Source of the DNA: Mixta sp031457955
GTDB lineage: Bacteria; Pseudomonadota; Gammaproteobacteria; Enterobacterales; Enterobacteriaceae
Length of the DNA stretch: 64,000 bases
Assembly (NCBI RefSeq): GCF_031457955.1
Contig: NZ_JAVDXN010000014.1
Location: 11,155 to 75,154 of the forward strand
Direction of reading: 5' to 3'
Part shown: positions 41,095 to 50,035 of the stretch, one piece after another
Numbering within the stretch: the first letter of the stretch is position 1
Layout of the letters: every line of letters begins with the position of its first letter
Position numbers and translations under genes: made by a program
Notes under the pieces: generated by a model
Told to the model about the DNA's origin: nothing
Seen by the model: only the letters and a program-made list of their open reading frames with translations
Databases searched by the model: none

Positions 41095-41430
41095 TTAACC
41101 GAACATACTTTGTAAATAGCGCTCCAGCGCGGCGCGCGAGCTGAAACCGTGCGGAATGCCGTAGTGATCCTGCGTATCGCCCACAAGGTACATCGGGAAG
41201 TGCGTATAGTGATCGCAGGTCTTGATATCTGACGCCGGGTCCGCGTAGTTCAGGCTTTTTTCTTTCAGCGTCGGATGAATGACCAGTGCGGTTCGCCCCA
41301 GGCGCGCTTCGCGGTTGACGTAAACATAGTTTTCGCCACGGCGATAGCCATAGGTTTTCGGCGTCACGGTATCCATTTCAAAGCCAGCCTTCTCCAGAAC
41401 GCGTGCCACCTCATCTGGTCGTAAATACAT
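41095..41430 (-). CDS. ygaC: DUF2002 family protein YgaC
   Basis: 111 residues from MYLRPDEVARVLEKAGFEMD, matching the E. coli YgaC start; GAGAGGAAC lies upstream. Further matches: YGYRRGENYVYVNREARLGR, TALVIHPTLKEKS, PASDIKTCDHYTHFPMYLVG, GIPHGFSSRAALERYLQSMF. Small cytoplasmic protein, function unknown; reported as Fur-regulated in E. coli. Divergent from ygaM, as in E. coli. Confidence 0.93.
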   Translation of the reverse strand: MYLRPDEVARVLEKAGFEMDTVTPKTYGYRRGENYVYVNREARLGRTALVIHPTLKEKSLNYADPASDIKTCDHYTHFPMYLVGDTQDHYGIPHGFSSRAALERYLQSMFG

Positions 41431-41594
41431 GCTTGTTCCTCTCAATCTTATAAAGCTTCGCAACCTTACCTCAGCGCAGCAGCCAGGGACATTCAGAATT
41501 ATCCAGAAAGTCCGCCTCTGGCCCCCTTTCGCGCTTCGCTGACCGGGAATGGTCTACACTAAGTATTACGTTATTCAGCAAAGGGAGAGGAAAA

Positions 41595-41909
41595 ATGTCT
41601 AAACAAACAGTGAAAAATGATGAATTAGACGTGCAGCAGGACGTTTCGGTACTGGCAGATGCGCTGGACGACTTACTGAAATCGTATGGCAGCAAAACCA
41701 AAGATGATATTGACGCGGCGCGCAGCAAAGCAGAAGCGCTGCTGAAAGAGACCCGTGCGAAAATCAACGGCCGTAACGGCGTGCGTCAGGCGGCGCGTGA
41801 CGCGGGCCAGCAGGTTGACACCTGGATTCGCGATAAGCCGTGGCACGGCGCAGGCGTCGGTACCGCTATCGGTATCTTTATCGGCGCGCTGCTGGCTTCC
41901 CGTCGCTAA
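41595..41909 (+). CDS. ygaM: DUF883 membrane-anchored protein YgaM
   Basis: 104 residues. Long amphipathic helix (VSVLADALDDLLKSYGSKTK, AARSKAEALLKETRAKINGR) and a C-terminal membrane anchor (HGAGVGTAIGIFIGALLASR). This is the ElaB/YqjD/YgaM family of tail-anchored proteins; YqjD and ElaB bind ribosomes in stationary phase in E. coli. The start follows GGGAGAGGAAAA. Single gene ended by a strong terminator. Confidence 0.92.
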   Translation: MSKQTVKNDELDVQQDVSVLADALDDLLKSYGSKTKDDIDAARSKAEALLKETRAKINGRNGVRQAARDAGQQVDTWIRDKPWHGAGVGTAIGIFIGALLASRR

Positions 41910-41930
41910 CCCCCGATCTGCCTTCCCTGT

Positions 41931-41955
41931 CCCCGCCGCGTGCGGGGATTTTTTT
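41931..41955 (+). terminator. Rho-independent terminator after ygaM
   Basis: CCCCGC/GCGGGG stem with loop CGCGT followed by A and seven or more T. Confidence 0.92.
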
Positions 41956-42042
41956 GCCTGAAAAAAATTTCCCCAGCGCTGACGCGCCCTGCGTCGTGGT
42001 TTGCCGTTAGGCCTGACATCTTCATGGTTGAAAATCCAAAAC

Positions 42043-42088
42043 GCTACATCTAGTATTCAAAACAACAAACAGACACAACACCTTGTAA
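42043..42088. promoter_or_regulatory. Candidate tandem NrdR boxes upstream of nrdH
   Basis: CTACATCTAGTAT (from 42044) matches the core of the NrdR consensus CTATATATAGTGT at 10 of 13. A weaker second copy begins 32 bases downstream (CAACACCTTGTAA from 42076). Pairs of NrdR boxes about three helical turns apart are the usual arrangement before nrd operons. Confidence 0.5.
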
Positions 42089-42162
42089 TTCAGGCGCAGC
42101 GCATTATGCGCTGGCGTGTAATGTAGCACAGGGTTTCAGGACCATAAAAGGAAATACGAATC

Positions 42163-42399
42163 ATGCTCATTACTATTTACACTAAAAACAACTGCATGCA
42201 GTGTACCGCGACCAAAAACATTATGGATAAGCAGGGTCTGGCTTATCAGCTGGTTAATCTGGACGACGAGCCTGCGGCTATCGAGAACCTGAAAGCGCTG
42301 GGCTATCGCCAGCTGCCGGTAGTAATGGCCGATGGCGATCACTGGAGCGGTTTTCGTCCCGATAAGCTGATGCGCCTGGCGCCGCAGGCGCAGGGCTAA
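42163..42399 (+). CDS. nrdH: Glutaredoxin-like protein NrdH
   Basis: 78 residues. Thioredoxin-fold electron donor for class Ib ribonucleotide reductase, with the redox motif C11-M-Q-C14 in IYTKNNCMQCTATK and the conserved WSGFRPDKL end. Reduced by thioredoxin reductase. First gene of nrdHIEF, 4 bases before nrdI. Confidence 0.95.
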   Translation: MLITIYTKNNCMQCTATKNIMDKQGLAYQLVNLDDEPAAIENLKALGYRQLPVVMADGDHWSGFRPDKLMRLAPQAQG

Positions 42400-42403
42400 G
42401 CCG

Positions 42404-42808
42404 ATGCTGGTCTACTTTTCCAGCCAGTCGGAAAACACCCATCGCTTCATTATCCGACTTGGCCTGCCCGCGCGGCGCATTCCGATCGATAAAGCACAGC
42501 GCCTGCAAGTAGATCGCCCTTTTATCCTGGTGGTGCCCAGCTACGGCGGCGGCAGTGCCCGCGGTGCGGTGCCCGCTCAGGTTATTCAGTTTCTTAATGA
42601 TGAAACTAACCGTCGGCTGCTGCGCGGCGTGATTGCCGCAGGCAACCGCAACTTCGGCGCAGGCTTTTGCCTCGCCGGTGACATCATTGCGCAAAAATGT
42701 CAGGTTCCCTACCTTTACCGCTTCGAGCTAATGGGAACCGCCGACGATATCGCCAACGTTAAAGCGGGAGTAACCCAATTTTGGCAACAACAGACAGCCC
42801 ACAGCTAG
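42404..42808 (+). CDS. nrdI: Flavodoxin-like NrdI
   Basis: 134 residues. FMN-binding flavodoxin fold: MLVYFSSQSENTHRFI phosphate loop, LVVPSYGGGSARGAVP, VIAAGNRNFGAGFCLAGDII. Supplies the oxidant that assembles the dimanganese-tyrosyl radical cofactor of NrdF. Its 3' end overlaps the nrdE start by 28 bases. Confidence 0.95.
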   Translation: MLVYFSSQSENTHRFIIRLGLPARRIPIDKAQRLQVDRPFILVVPSYGGGSARGAVPAQVIQFLNDETNRRLLRGVIAAGNRNFGAGFCLAGDIIAQKCQVPYLYRFELMGTADDIANVKAGVTQFWQQQTAHS

Positions 42809-44916
42809 CGCCCGATTATCATGCGCTGAACGCCATGCTCAATCTTTATGATGAGCAGGGAAATATCCAGTTTGATAAAGATCGTGAGGCGGCGCGCCAG
42901 TTCTATTTGCAGCAGGTGATCCCCAACAGCGTGCCTTTCGATTCGCTGACGGCGCGGCTGCAATATCTGGTGGCGGAAGGCTACTATGAAGCGGACGTGC
43001 TGAACGCTTATCCCTTTGCGTTTGTCTGCCAGCTGTTTGAGCGGGCGGCCGGCTGGGGCTTCCGCTTCCAGACGTTTTTAGGCGCGTGGAAATTCTTTAC
43101 CAGTTATGCGCTGAAAACCTTCGACGGCAAACGCTATCTGGAGGATTTCCCCGATCGCGTCTGCATGGTAGCGCTGACGCTGGCGCAGGGCGATGAAGCG
43201 TTAGCCTCCGCGCTGATGGAAGAGATCCTCTCCGGTCGCTTCCAGCCCGCTACGCCGACGTTCCTGAACTGCGGCAAGCAGCAGCGCGGCGAACTGGTCT
43301 CCTGCTTTTTGTTGCGTATCGAAGACAATATGGAATCCATTGGTCGCGCGGTAAATTCGGCGTTACAGCTGTCAAAACGCGGCGGCGGCGTAGCCTTTTT
43401 GCTCTCTAACCTGCGCGAAGCGGGCGCGCCGATCAAGCGTATCGAAAACCAGTCCTCCGGCGTGATCCCGGTGATGAAGATGCTGGAAGATGCCTTTTCC
43501 TATGCCAACCAGCTGGGCGCGCGGCAAGGCGCGGGCGCGGTTTATCTGCATGCGCATCATCCCGATATTCTGCGTTTCCTTGATACCAAACGGGAAAACG
43601 CCGATGAGAAAATCCGGATTAAAACCCTGTCGCTCGGCGTGGTGATCCCGGATGTGACCTTTCGTCTGGCGAAAGAGAATCAGCCGATGGCGCTGTTCTC
43701 GCCGTATGACGTGGAGCGCCTGTATGGCCAGGCGTTTGCCGATATCAGCATCAGCGAGAAGTATGATGAGATGCTGGCGGATGCGCGTATCCACAAAACC
43801 TTTATCGACGCGCGCGCGTTTTTCCAGACGCTGGCGGAAATTCAGTTTGAATCAGGCTATCCCTACATCATGTTTGAGGATACGGTCAACCGTGCCAATC
43901 CGGTACAGGGCCGTATCAATATGAGCAATCTCTGTTCCGAGATCCTGCAGGTGAACAGCCCTTCCAGCTACCATGACGATCTCAGCTATCGCCAGGTGGG
44001 CAAAGATATCTCCTGTAACCTCGGCTCGCTGAATATTGCCCACGCGATGGATTCCGGCAATCTGGCGCGTACCGTTGAGATTGCCGTGCGCGGCCTGAGC
44101 GCGGTATCAGAGATGAGCCATATTCATTCAGTGCCGTCGATCGAGCAGGGCAATGCGCAGTCGCACGCCATTGGCCTGGGGCAGATGAACCTGCACGGCT
44201 ATCTGGCACGGGAAGGGATCGCCTACGGATCGCCAGAGGCGCTGGACTTTACCAACCTCTACTTTTACTGCATTACCTGGCATGCGCTACGCACCTCAAA
44301 CCAGCTGGCGCGCGAACGTCAGCAGTGCTTTGCCGGTTTTGCGCAGTCGCGCTACGCCAGCGGCGACTATTTTACGCAGTATATTGAGCAGGCCTGGCTG
44401 CCGCGTACCGCGCGCATCCGCCGTCTGTTTGCCGACGCGGGTATCGCGCTGCCGAACCAGGCGGACTGGATAGCGCTGCGTGACGCGGTGATGCGCGACG
44501 GCCTCTATAACCAAAATTTGCAGGCGATTCCGCCCACCGGATCGATCTCTTATATCAATCACGCCACCTCGAGCATCCACCCTATCGTCTCGCGGATTGA
44601 GATCCGCAAAGAAGGCAAGACCGGCCGCGTTTACTATCCGGCGCCCTTCCTGAGCAACGAGAATTTCGCCGCCTGGCAGGATGCCTATGAGATTGGCCCG
44701 GAGGCGATTATTGATACCTATGCGGAAGCGACGCGCCATGTTGATCAGGGCCTGTCGCTGACGCTGTTCTTCCGCGACGGCGTGACCACGCGCGATATCA
44801 ACCGCGCACAGATTTACGCCTGGAAGAAAGGTATTAAAACCCTTTATTACATTCGCCTGCGGCAGATGGCGCTGGAAGGCACCGAGGTACAGGGCTGCGT
44901 TTCCTGCTCGCTATAA
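42781..44916 (+). CDS. nrdE: Class Ib ribonucleotide reductase alpha subunit NrdE
   Basis: 711 residues, E. coli NrdE 714. Starts at TTG (42781) with GGGAGT upstream: the next codons give ATTDS, level with E. coli MATT. Features: FQTFLGAWKFFTSYALKTFD, NCGKQQRGELVSCFLLRIED, SALQLSKRGGGVAFLLSNLR, DISCNLGSLNIAHAM, PPTGSISYINHATSSIHPIV and the C-terminal redox pair GCVSCSL reduced by NrdH. Converts ribonucleoside diphosphates to deoxy forms with NrdF. The rare start and long overlap suggest its translation is coupled to nrdI. Confidence 0.96.
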   Translation: MATTDSPQLAPDYHALNAMLNLYDEQGNIQFDKDREAARQFYLQQVIPNSVPFDSLTARLQYLVAEGYYEADVLNAYPFAFVCQLFERAAGWGFRFQTFLGAWKFFTSYALKTFDGKRYLEDFPDRVCMVALTLAQGDEALASALMEEILSGRFQPATPTFLNCGKQQRGELVSCFLLRIEDNMESIGRAVNSALQLSKRGGGVAFLLSNLREAGAPIKRIENQSSGVIPVMKMLEDAFSYANQLGARQGAGAVYLHAHHPDILRFLDTKRENADEKIRIKTLSLGVVIPDVTFRLAKENQPMALFSPYDVERLYGQAFADISISEKYDEMLADARIHKTFIDARAFFQTLAEIQFESGYPYIMFEDTVNRANPVQGRINMSNLCSEILQVNSPSSYHDDLSYRQVGKDISCNLGSLNIAHAMDSGNLARTVEIAVRGLSAVSEMSHIHSVPSIEQGNAQSHAIGLGQMNLHGYLAREGIAYGSPEALDFTNLYFYCITWHALRTSNQLARERQQCFAGFAQSRYASGDYFTQYIEQAWLPRTARIRRLFADAGIALPNQADWIALRDAVMRDGLYNQNLQAIPPTGSISYINHATSSIHPIVSRIEIRKEGKTGRVYYPAPFLSNENFAAWQDAYEIGPEAIIDTYAEATRHVDQGLSLTLFFRDGVTTRDINRAQIYAWKKGIKTLYYIRLRQMALEGTEVQGCVSCSL

Positions 44917-44933
44917 ACTGAATGGATGGATCT

Positions 44934-45896
44934 ATGCAAAACCTTAAGCGCATCCAGGCGATAAACTGGAACCGCATTGAAGATGAGAAGGATTTGGAGG
45001 TCTGGAACCGGCTGACCAGCAATTTTTGGCTGCCGGAAAAGGTGCCGCTTTCGAACGATCTACCGGCATGGAATAGCCTGAGCAAAACGGAGCAGCAGCT
45101 AACCATCCGCGTGTTTACCGGCCTGACGCTGCTGGATACGTTGCAAAACGGCGTCGGTGCGCCCGCGCTGATGAGCGATGCGCTGACGCCGCACGAAGAG
45201 GCGGTGATGTCGAATATCAGCTTTATGGAAGCGGTGCATGCCCGCTCCTACAGCTCGATTTTCTCAACGCTCTGTTCGGTTAACGAGGTGGACGCCGCCT
45301 ACGCCTGGAGCGAAAGCTGCGGCCCGCTGCAAAATAAAGCGGCGCTGATCCACCAGCACTATTGCGCCGACGACGCGCTGAAAAAGAAGATTGCCAGCGT
45401 CTTTCTGGAATCGTTTCTGTTCTATTCCGGCTTCTGGCTGCCGATGTACTGGTCAAGCCGCGGTAAGCTCACCAATACCGCCGACCTTATTCGCCTGATT
45501 ATTCGCGATGAGGCGGTGCATGGCTACTACATCGGCTATAAGTATCAAAAAGCGCTGGAAAAAGTTGACTCCGCCCGCCGTGAGGCGCTGCAACAGTTTG
45601 CTATTGAACTGATGATGGCGCTGTATGATAACGAGCTGGCCTATACCGAGGCGCTGTATGGCGACACGCCGTGGCTGGAGGAGGTAAAAGCCTTCCTGCA
45701 CTATAACGCCAATAAGGCGCTGATGAATTTGGGCTATGAGGCGCTGTTCCCGGCGGAGATGACCCAGGTAAACCCGGCGATTTTAAGCGCGCTGTCGCCT
45801 AATGCCGATGAAAATCATGATTTCTTCTCCGGCTCCGGTTCCTCGTATGTGATGGGCAAAGCGGTGGATACCGAAGATGAGGACTGGGATTTTTAA
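44934..45896 (+). CDS. nrdF: Class Ib ribonucleotide reductase beta subunit NrdF
   Basis: 320 residues from the ATG MQNLKRIQAINWNRIEDEKD; an ATG four codons earlier is possible. Metal ligands in SFMEAVHARSYSSIFSTL (Glu, His) and IIRDEAVHGYYIGYK (Glu, His); it ends GSSYVMGKAVDTEDEDWDF, the tail that binds NrdE. Houses the Mn2/Fe2-tyrosyl radical cofactor. Last gene of nrdHIEF, followed by a terminator. Confidence 0.95.
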   Translation: MQNLKRIQAINWNRIEDEKDLEVWNRLTSNFWLPEKVPLSNDLPAWNSLSKTEQQLTIRVFTGLTLLDTLQNGVGAPALMSDALTPHEEAVMSNISFMEAVHARSYSSIFSTLCSVNEVDAAYAWSESCGPLQNKAALIHQHYCADDALKKKIASVFLESFLFYSGFWLPMYWSSRGKLTNTADLIRLIIRDEAVHGYYIGYKYQKALEKVDSARREALQQFAIELMMALYDNELAYTEALYGDTPWLEEVKAFLHYNANKALMNLGYEALFPAEMTQVNPAILSALSPNADENHDFFSGSGSSYVMGKAVDTEDEDWDF

Positions 45897-45906
45897 ATAA
45901 TCTCCG

Positions 45907-45933
45907 GGGCGCTTCAGCGCCCTGTTCTTTTTT
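45907..45933 (+). terminator. Rho-independent terminator of nrdHIEF
   Basis: GGGCGC-TTCA-GCGCCC followed by TGTTC and six T, 10 bases after the nrdF stop. Confidence 0.92.
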
Positions 45934-46277
45934 CACTGCTAATGCCGATCAAATAACACAATTCAAACCCAGACACTTCGTCAAAAATAATCATTTCATC
46001 CTGCGTGATTAATCACAATTGCTCGCGATTTTTTCCTAAAAATAATGGCAAAAACGCCCCTTCTCACCCCTGAAATTCATCTTTTTTTAGCCAGCGATTA
46101 TTCCGCCTTAGCCCTTACTCCTTCTGACCTGAGGTGAGATGCGCATCTCAAAGTGTGATGCCGCGCGGCGCGCAAAGGGTTGTCTGAGATGCTAAGTATG
46201 ATAGGGTATAGACCGTTTTAAATTCACCAGGACAAGTCTCACTGTAAATAATTAACTAACCAGGAAACTTAAATTGC
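45934..46277. other. proU regulatory region
   Basis: About 340 bases upstream of proV. The left half (45950-46100) is AT-rich, as in the E. coli proU upstream region where H-NS binds. The sigma-70 promoter is at 46180-46207. No gene seen. Confidence 0.6.
46180..46207 (+). promoter_or_regulatory. proU main promoter (P2-like)
   Basis: TTGTCT, 16 bases, TAGGGT. The E. coli proU P2 promoter reads TTGCCT-16-TAGGGT in the same context (AAAGGGTTG before, CTAAGTATG between), so this osmotically induced promoter is well conserved. Confidence 0.75.
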
Positions 46278-47474
46278 ATGGCAATTAAGCTTGAAGCAAA
46301 GAATCTTTATAAAGTATTTGGCGAAAATCCCGAGCGTGCTTTTAAATATATTGATAAAGGCGTCAGCAAAGAAACGCTGTTGGAAAAAACCGGACTCTCT
46401 TTAGGCGTTAAAAATGCCAGTCTGGCCATTGAAGAAGGCGAGATATTTGTCATCATGGGGCTTTCCGGTTCAGGGAAATCCACCATGGTTCGCCTTCTCA
46501 ATCGTCTGATAGAGCCGACACGCGGCCAGGTAATTATTGACGGCGTCGATATTGCGAAAATATCTGACAGCGAGCTGCGCGACGTACGGCGAAATAAGAT
46601 CAGCATGGTGTTTCAGTCATTCGCGCTGATGCCGCATATGAACGTGCTGAATAATACCGCTTTCGGCATGGAATTAGCGGGCGTTCCGCAGCAGGAACGG
46701 CAGGAAAAAGCGCTGGAGGCGCTGCGTCAGGTTGGGCTGGAAAATTATGCCCACGCCTGGCCGGATGAATTATCCGGCGGAATGCGCCAGCGCGTTGGAT
46801 TAGCGCGCGCGCTGGCAATTAACCCCGATATTTTATTAATGGACGAGGCATTTTCCGCGCTCGATCCTTTAATCCGCACTGAAATGCAGGATGAGCTGGT
46901 AAAGCTACAGGCGAAACATCAGCGCACCATTATTTTTATTTCCCACGATCTTGATGAAGCCATGCGTATTGGCGATCGCATCGCCATTATGCAGGGCGGC
47001 GAAGTGGTGCAGGTCGGCACGCCGGATGAAATTTTAAATAATCCCGCCAATGACTACGTGCGCACCTTTTTCCGTGGCGTGGATATTAGCCATGTGTTTA
47101 GCGCCAAAGATATTGCTCGTCGCGGTGCCAGCGCGCTGATCCGTAAATCTCCCGGTTTTGGCCCGCGCTCGGCCATTAAGCTGTTGCAGGATGAAGATCG
47201 GGAATATGGCTACGTGCTGGATAAACAGAAGTTTGTGGGCGTAGTTTCCACCGATTCGCTGAAGGCGGCGCTGGCGGCCGGTAGCGGCATTGATACCGCC
47301 CTGCTTGCCGAGCCTGCCGCCGTAACGGGCGATACCTCTCTGAATGAATTGCTGTCGCATGTGGCTCAGGCGCCCTGCGCCGTGCCGATTGTCGGTGAAG
47401 AACAGCAGTACATTGGGGTCATTTCTAAAGGCACGCTGTTACAGGCACTGGATCGTGAGGGGAATCAGCCATGA
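46278..47474 (+). CDS. proV: Glycine betaine/proline ABC transporter ATPase ProV
   Basis: 398 residues. Nucleotide-binding domain with Walker A MGLSGSGKSTMVRLLNRL, Q-loop VFQSFALMPHMNV, signature LSGGMRQRVGLARALA, Walker B DILLMDEAFSALDP and H-loop IFISHDLDEAM. C-terminal CBS domains (about 285-395) are involved in osmosensing in homologues. Energises ProW for uptake of glycine betaine and proline betaine. Overlaps proW by 4 bases. Confidence 0.96.
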   Translation: MAIKLEAKNLYKVFGENPERAFKYIDKGVSKETLLEKTGLSLGVKNASLAIEEGEIFVIMGLSGSGKSTMVRLLNRLIEPTRGQVIIDGVDIAKISDSELRDVRRNKISMVFQSFALMPHMNVLNNTAFGMELAGVPQQERQEKALEALRQVGLENYAHAWPDELSGGMRQRVGLARALAINPDILLMDEAFSALDPLIRTEMQDELVKLQAKHQRTIIFISHDLDEAMRIGDRIAIMQGGEVVQVGTPDEILNNPANDYVRTFFRGVDISHVFSAKDIARRGASALIRKSPGFGPRSAIKLLQDEDREYGYVLDKQKFVGVVSTDSLKAALAAGSGIDTALLAEPAAVTGDTSLNELLSHVAQAPCAVPIVGEEQQYIGVISKGTLLQALDREGNQP

Positions 47475-48691
47475 GTCAGGCAATCAGTAATCCATGGGAA
47501 ACCAGCGCAGCGCAGCCCGCTTCAACCGCTACCGCCAGCGATCCCTGGGGCGGCACGGCGCAGCCTGCCGCTGACGGGGCAACACAATCCACCGGCGGCG
47601 CTGATGCCGGAGGGACGCCTTCCGACGCGACCGGCAGCGCCGACGCCTGGGGTTCCCCTTCCGACGCGACCGGCAGCGCCGACGCCTGGGGCTCGCCTTC
47701 CAATGCGGCTGGCGGCCACGATGCCGTCGCCAGCAGCAGCGACTGGCTTAACAGCGCGCCTGCGCCGCAGGCAGAATCGTTTAATGTGCTGGATCCTTTT
47801 CACTACACGCTGATCCCGCTGGATAGCTGGGTTACACACGGGATCGACTGGATCGTTAGCCATTTCCGTCCGCTGTTTCAGGGTATTCGCATTCCGGTGG
47901 ATTATATCCTCAGCGCGTTTCAACAGCTGCTGCTGGGCATGCCCGCGCCGGTAGCGATTGTGCTGTTTGCGCTTATCGCCTGGCAGCTCTCCAGCGTTAG
48001 CATGGGCGTCGCCACGCTGGTCTCGCTGGTGCTGATCGGCGCTATCGGCGCCTGGTCGCAGGCGATGGTCACGCTGGCGCTGGTATTAACCGCCCTGCTG
48101 TTCTGTATTGTTATCGGCCTGCCGCTGGGTATCTGGCTGGCGCGCAGCGAACGCGCCGGACGCATTATTCGTCCGCTGCTGGATGCGATGCAAACCACGC
48201 CGGCCTTTGTCTATCTGGTGCCGATTGTGATGCTGTTTGGCATCGGCAACGTGCCGGGCGTCGTGGTGACCATTATCTTTGCCCTGCCGCCAATTGTGCG
48301 TCTTACCGTGCTGGGCATTAAGCAGGTGCCGGAAGATTTAATTGAGGCGGCGGAGTCGTTTGGCGCTAACCCGCGACAGATGCTGTTTAAAGTGCAGCTG
48401 CCGCTGGCGATGCCGACGATTATGGCGGGCGTGAACCAGACGCTGATGCTGGCGCTGTCGATGGTGGTGATCGCCTCAATGATCGCGGTCGGCGGCCTTG
48501 GACAGATGGTGCTGCGCGGCATTGGCCGTCTTGATATGGGGCTGGCTACCGTAGGCGGCGTCGGTATCGTGATTCTCGCCATTATTCTCGATCGCCTGAC
48601 CCAGTCCTTTGGCCGCAACAGCCGCAGCCGTGGCAATCAACGCTGGTACGCCACCGGCCCGCTGGGTTTACTGACCCGTCTGATTAAATAA
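47471..48691 (+). CDS. proW: Glycine betaine/proline ABC transporter permease ProW
   Basis: 406 residues against 354 in E. coli. The membrane part (from DPFHYTLIPLDSWVTHGIDW) is nearly E. coli-like, with LVLTALLFCIVIGLPLGIWL and the EAA loop near EAAESFGANPRQMLFKVQLP. The difference is the N-terminal periplasmic tail of about 110 residues, expanded by tandem PSDATGSADAWGS units. Forms the channel of the ProVWX importer in the inner membrane. Confidence 0.95.
   Translation: MSQAISNPWETSAAQPASTATASDPWGGTAQPAADGATQSTGGADAGGTPSDATGSADAWGSPSDATGSADAWGSPSNAAGGHDAVASSSDWLNSAPAPQAESFNVLDPFHYTLIPLDSWVTHGIDWIVSHFRPLFQGIRIPVDYILSAFQQLLLGMPAPVAIVLFALIAWQLSSVSMGVATLVSLVLIGAIGAWSQAMVTLALVLTALLFCIVIGLPLGIWLARSERAGRIIRPLLDAMQTTPAFVYLVPIVMLFGIGNVPGVVVTIIFALPPIVRLTVLGIKQVPEDLIEAAESFGANPRQMLFKVQLPLAMPTIMAGVNQTLMLALSMVVIASMIAVGGLGQMVLRGIGRLDMGLATVGGVGIVILAIILDRLTQSFGRNSRSRGNQRWYATGPLGLLTRLIK
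47618..47695 (+). repeat. Two tandem 39-base repeats inside proW
   Basis: Units 47618-47656 and 47657-47695 encode PSDATGSADAWGS twice; the first 35 bases of each are identical. A third, degenerate unit starts at 47696 (PSNAAGG). In-frame repeat expansion of the ProW N-terminal tail. Confidence 0.9.
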
Positions 48692-48757
48692 CGCGCAGGC
48701 GGCGTCTCTGCACGCCGCCCCGTTATCGCCTGATAATAAACTTATAAGGAAACCGCT

Positions 48758-49753
48758 ATGCGTAAAACTGCCCTTTTGGCCGCCGCTCTGACCTCGCTGG
48801 CTGCCGTGCCGACGTTCGCCGCTGATTTACCCGGTCAAGGCATGACCGTTAAGCCAATTCAAAGCACCATTTCTGAAGAGAGCTTCCAGACACTACTGGT
48901 AAGCCGCGCACTGGAGAAACTGGGCTACCGCGTCGAGAAGCCACAAGAAGTGGATTATAACGTCGGCTATACCTCAATTGCCTCCGGCGACGCCACCTTT
49001 ACCGCGGTGAACTGGCAACCGCTGCATGACGATATGTATCAGGCCGCTGGCGGCGATAAGGCTTTTTATCGCCAGGGAACCTATGTTACCGGCGCGGCGC
49101 AAGGCTATTTGATCGATAAGAAAACCGCCGAGAAATATCATATTACCCGTATCGATCAGCTAAAAGATGAGAAGCTGGCGCGCCTGTTTGATACCAACGG
49201 CGACGGCAAAGCCGATATGACCGGCTGCGCGCCGGGCTGGGGCTGCGAAGCAGTCATCTTGCATCAGAATAAAGCCTTCGGCCTGGATAAGACCGTGGAG
49301 CCAAACATGGGTAACTATGCCGCCATGATGGCTGATACCCTGGCTCGCTATAAGCAGGGAAAACCGATTCTTTATTATACCTGGACGCCTTACTGGATCA
49401 GCGATGTGCTGGTGCCGGGCCGCGACGTCGTCTGGCTGCAGGTGCCGTTCTCTTCCATGCCGGGCGCGCAGAAAGAGGTGGATACCCAACTGCCGAACGG
49501 TGCTAACTACGGTTTCCCGGTGAATACCATGCACATCGTGGCAAACAAAGCGTGGGCCGAGAAAAATCCGGCGGCGGCACGCCTGTTTGCTGAGATGAAA
49601 CTGCCGATTGCCGACATCAATGCGCAAAACTCCCGCATGCATCAGGGCCACGCTTCTGAGCAGGAGATTAACGCTCATGTTGATGGCTGGATTAAAGCGT
49701 ATCAGGCGCAGTTCGATCGCTGGGTCGAGGATGCGAAAGCTGCCGCAAAATAA
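48758..49753 (+). CDS. proX: Glycine betaine-binding periplasmic protein ProX
   Basis: 331 residues with signal peptide MRKTALLAAALTSLAAVPTF-AA (cleavage near AFA/AD). Mature part matches E. coli ProX: GMTVKPIQSTISEESFQTLL, FTAVNWQPLHDDMYQ, APGWGCEAVI (disulfide region with TGC), YTWTPYWISDVLVPGRDVVW carrying the Trp box that cages betaine. Delivers ligand to ProW. Third gene of proU, 66 bases after proW. Confidence 0.96.
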   Translation: MRKTALLAAALTSLAAVPTFAADLPGQGMTVKPIQSTISEESFQTLLVSRALEKLGYRVEKPQEVDYNVGYTSIASGDATFTAVNWQPLHDDMYQAAGGDKAFYRQGTYVTGAAQGYLIDKKTAEKYHITRIDQLKDEKLARLFDTNGDGKADMTGCAPGWGCEAVILHQNKAFGLDKTVEPNMGNYAAMMADTLARYKQGKPILYYTWTPYWISDVLVPGRDVVWLQVPFSSMPGAQKEVDTQLPNGANYGFPVNTMHIVANKAWAEKNPAAARLFAEMKLPIADINAQNSRMHQGHASEQEINAHVDGWIKAYQAQFDRWVEDAKAAAK

Positions 49754-49860
49754 GGCGGAGTACGGATTTAACGCGTCTGGCCCGATGAGGCCCGCCCAAA
49801 AAACGGGTAGCACAGGCTAAACGTTAACCTTTCCCATACGGCAACATCGTCACCATTTGA

Positions 49861-49887
49861 GCGGGCAGCATCTGTTGCCCGTTTTTT
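49861..49887 (+). terminator. Rho-independent terminator of proVWX
   Basis: GGGCAGCATCTGTTGCCC hairpin followed by G and six T, about 110 bases after the proX stop. Confidence 0.88.
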
Positions 49888-50035
49888 ATTTATTCTTTCT
49901 TTACATCAGCTAAAGGTTACGCTGGCACGGATAAAGGTAAACAAAACTGGTATGTCCTGTTAAACACAACCAACAATGAAATAGTTTTTTGAGTTACTAT
50001 TAGCTTCGACGAATTATCAACCTTGCTTATTGCTT

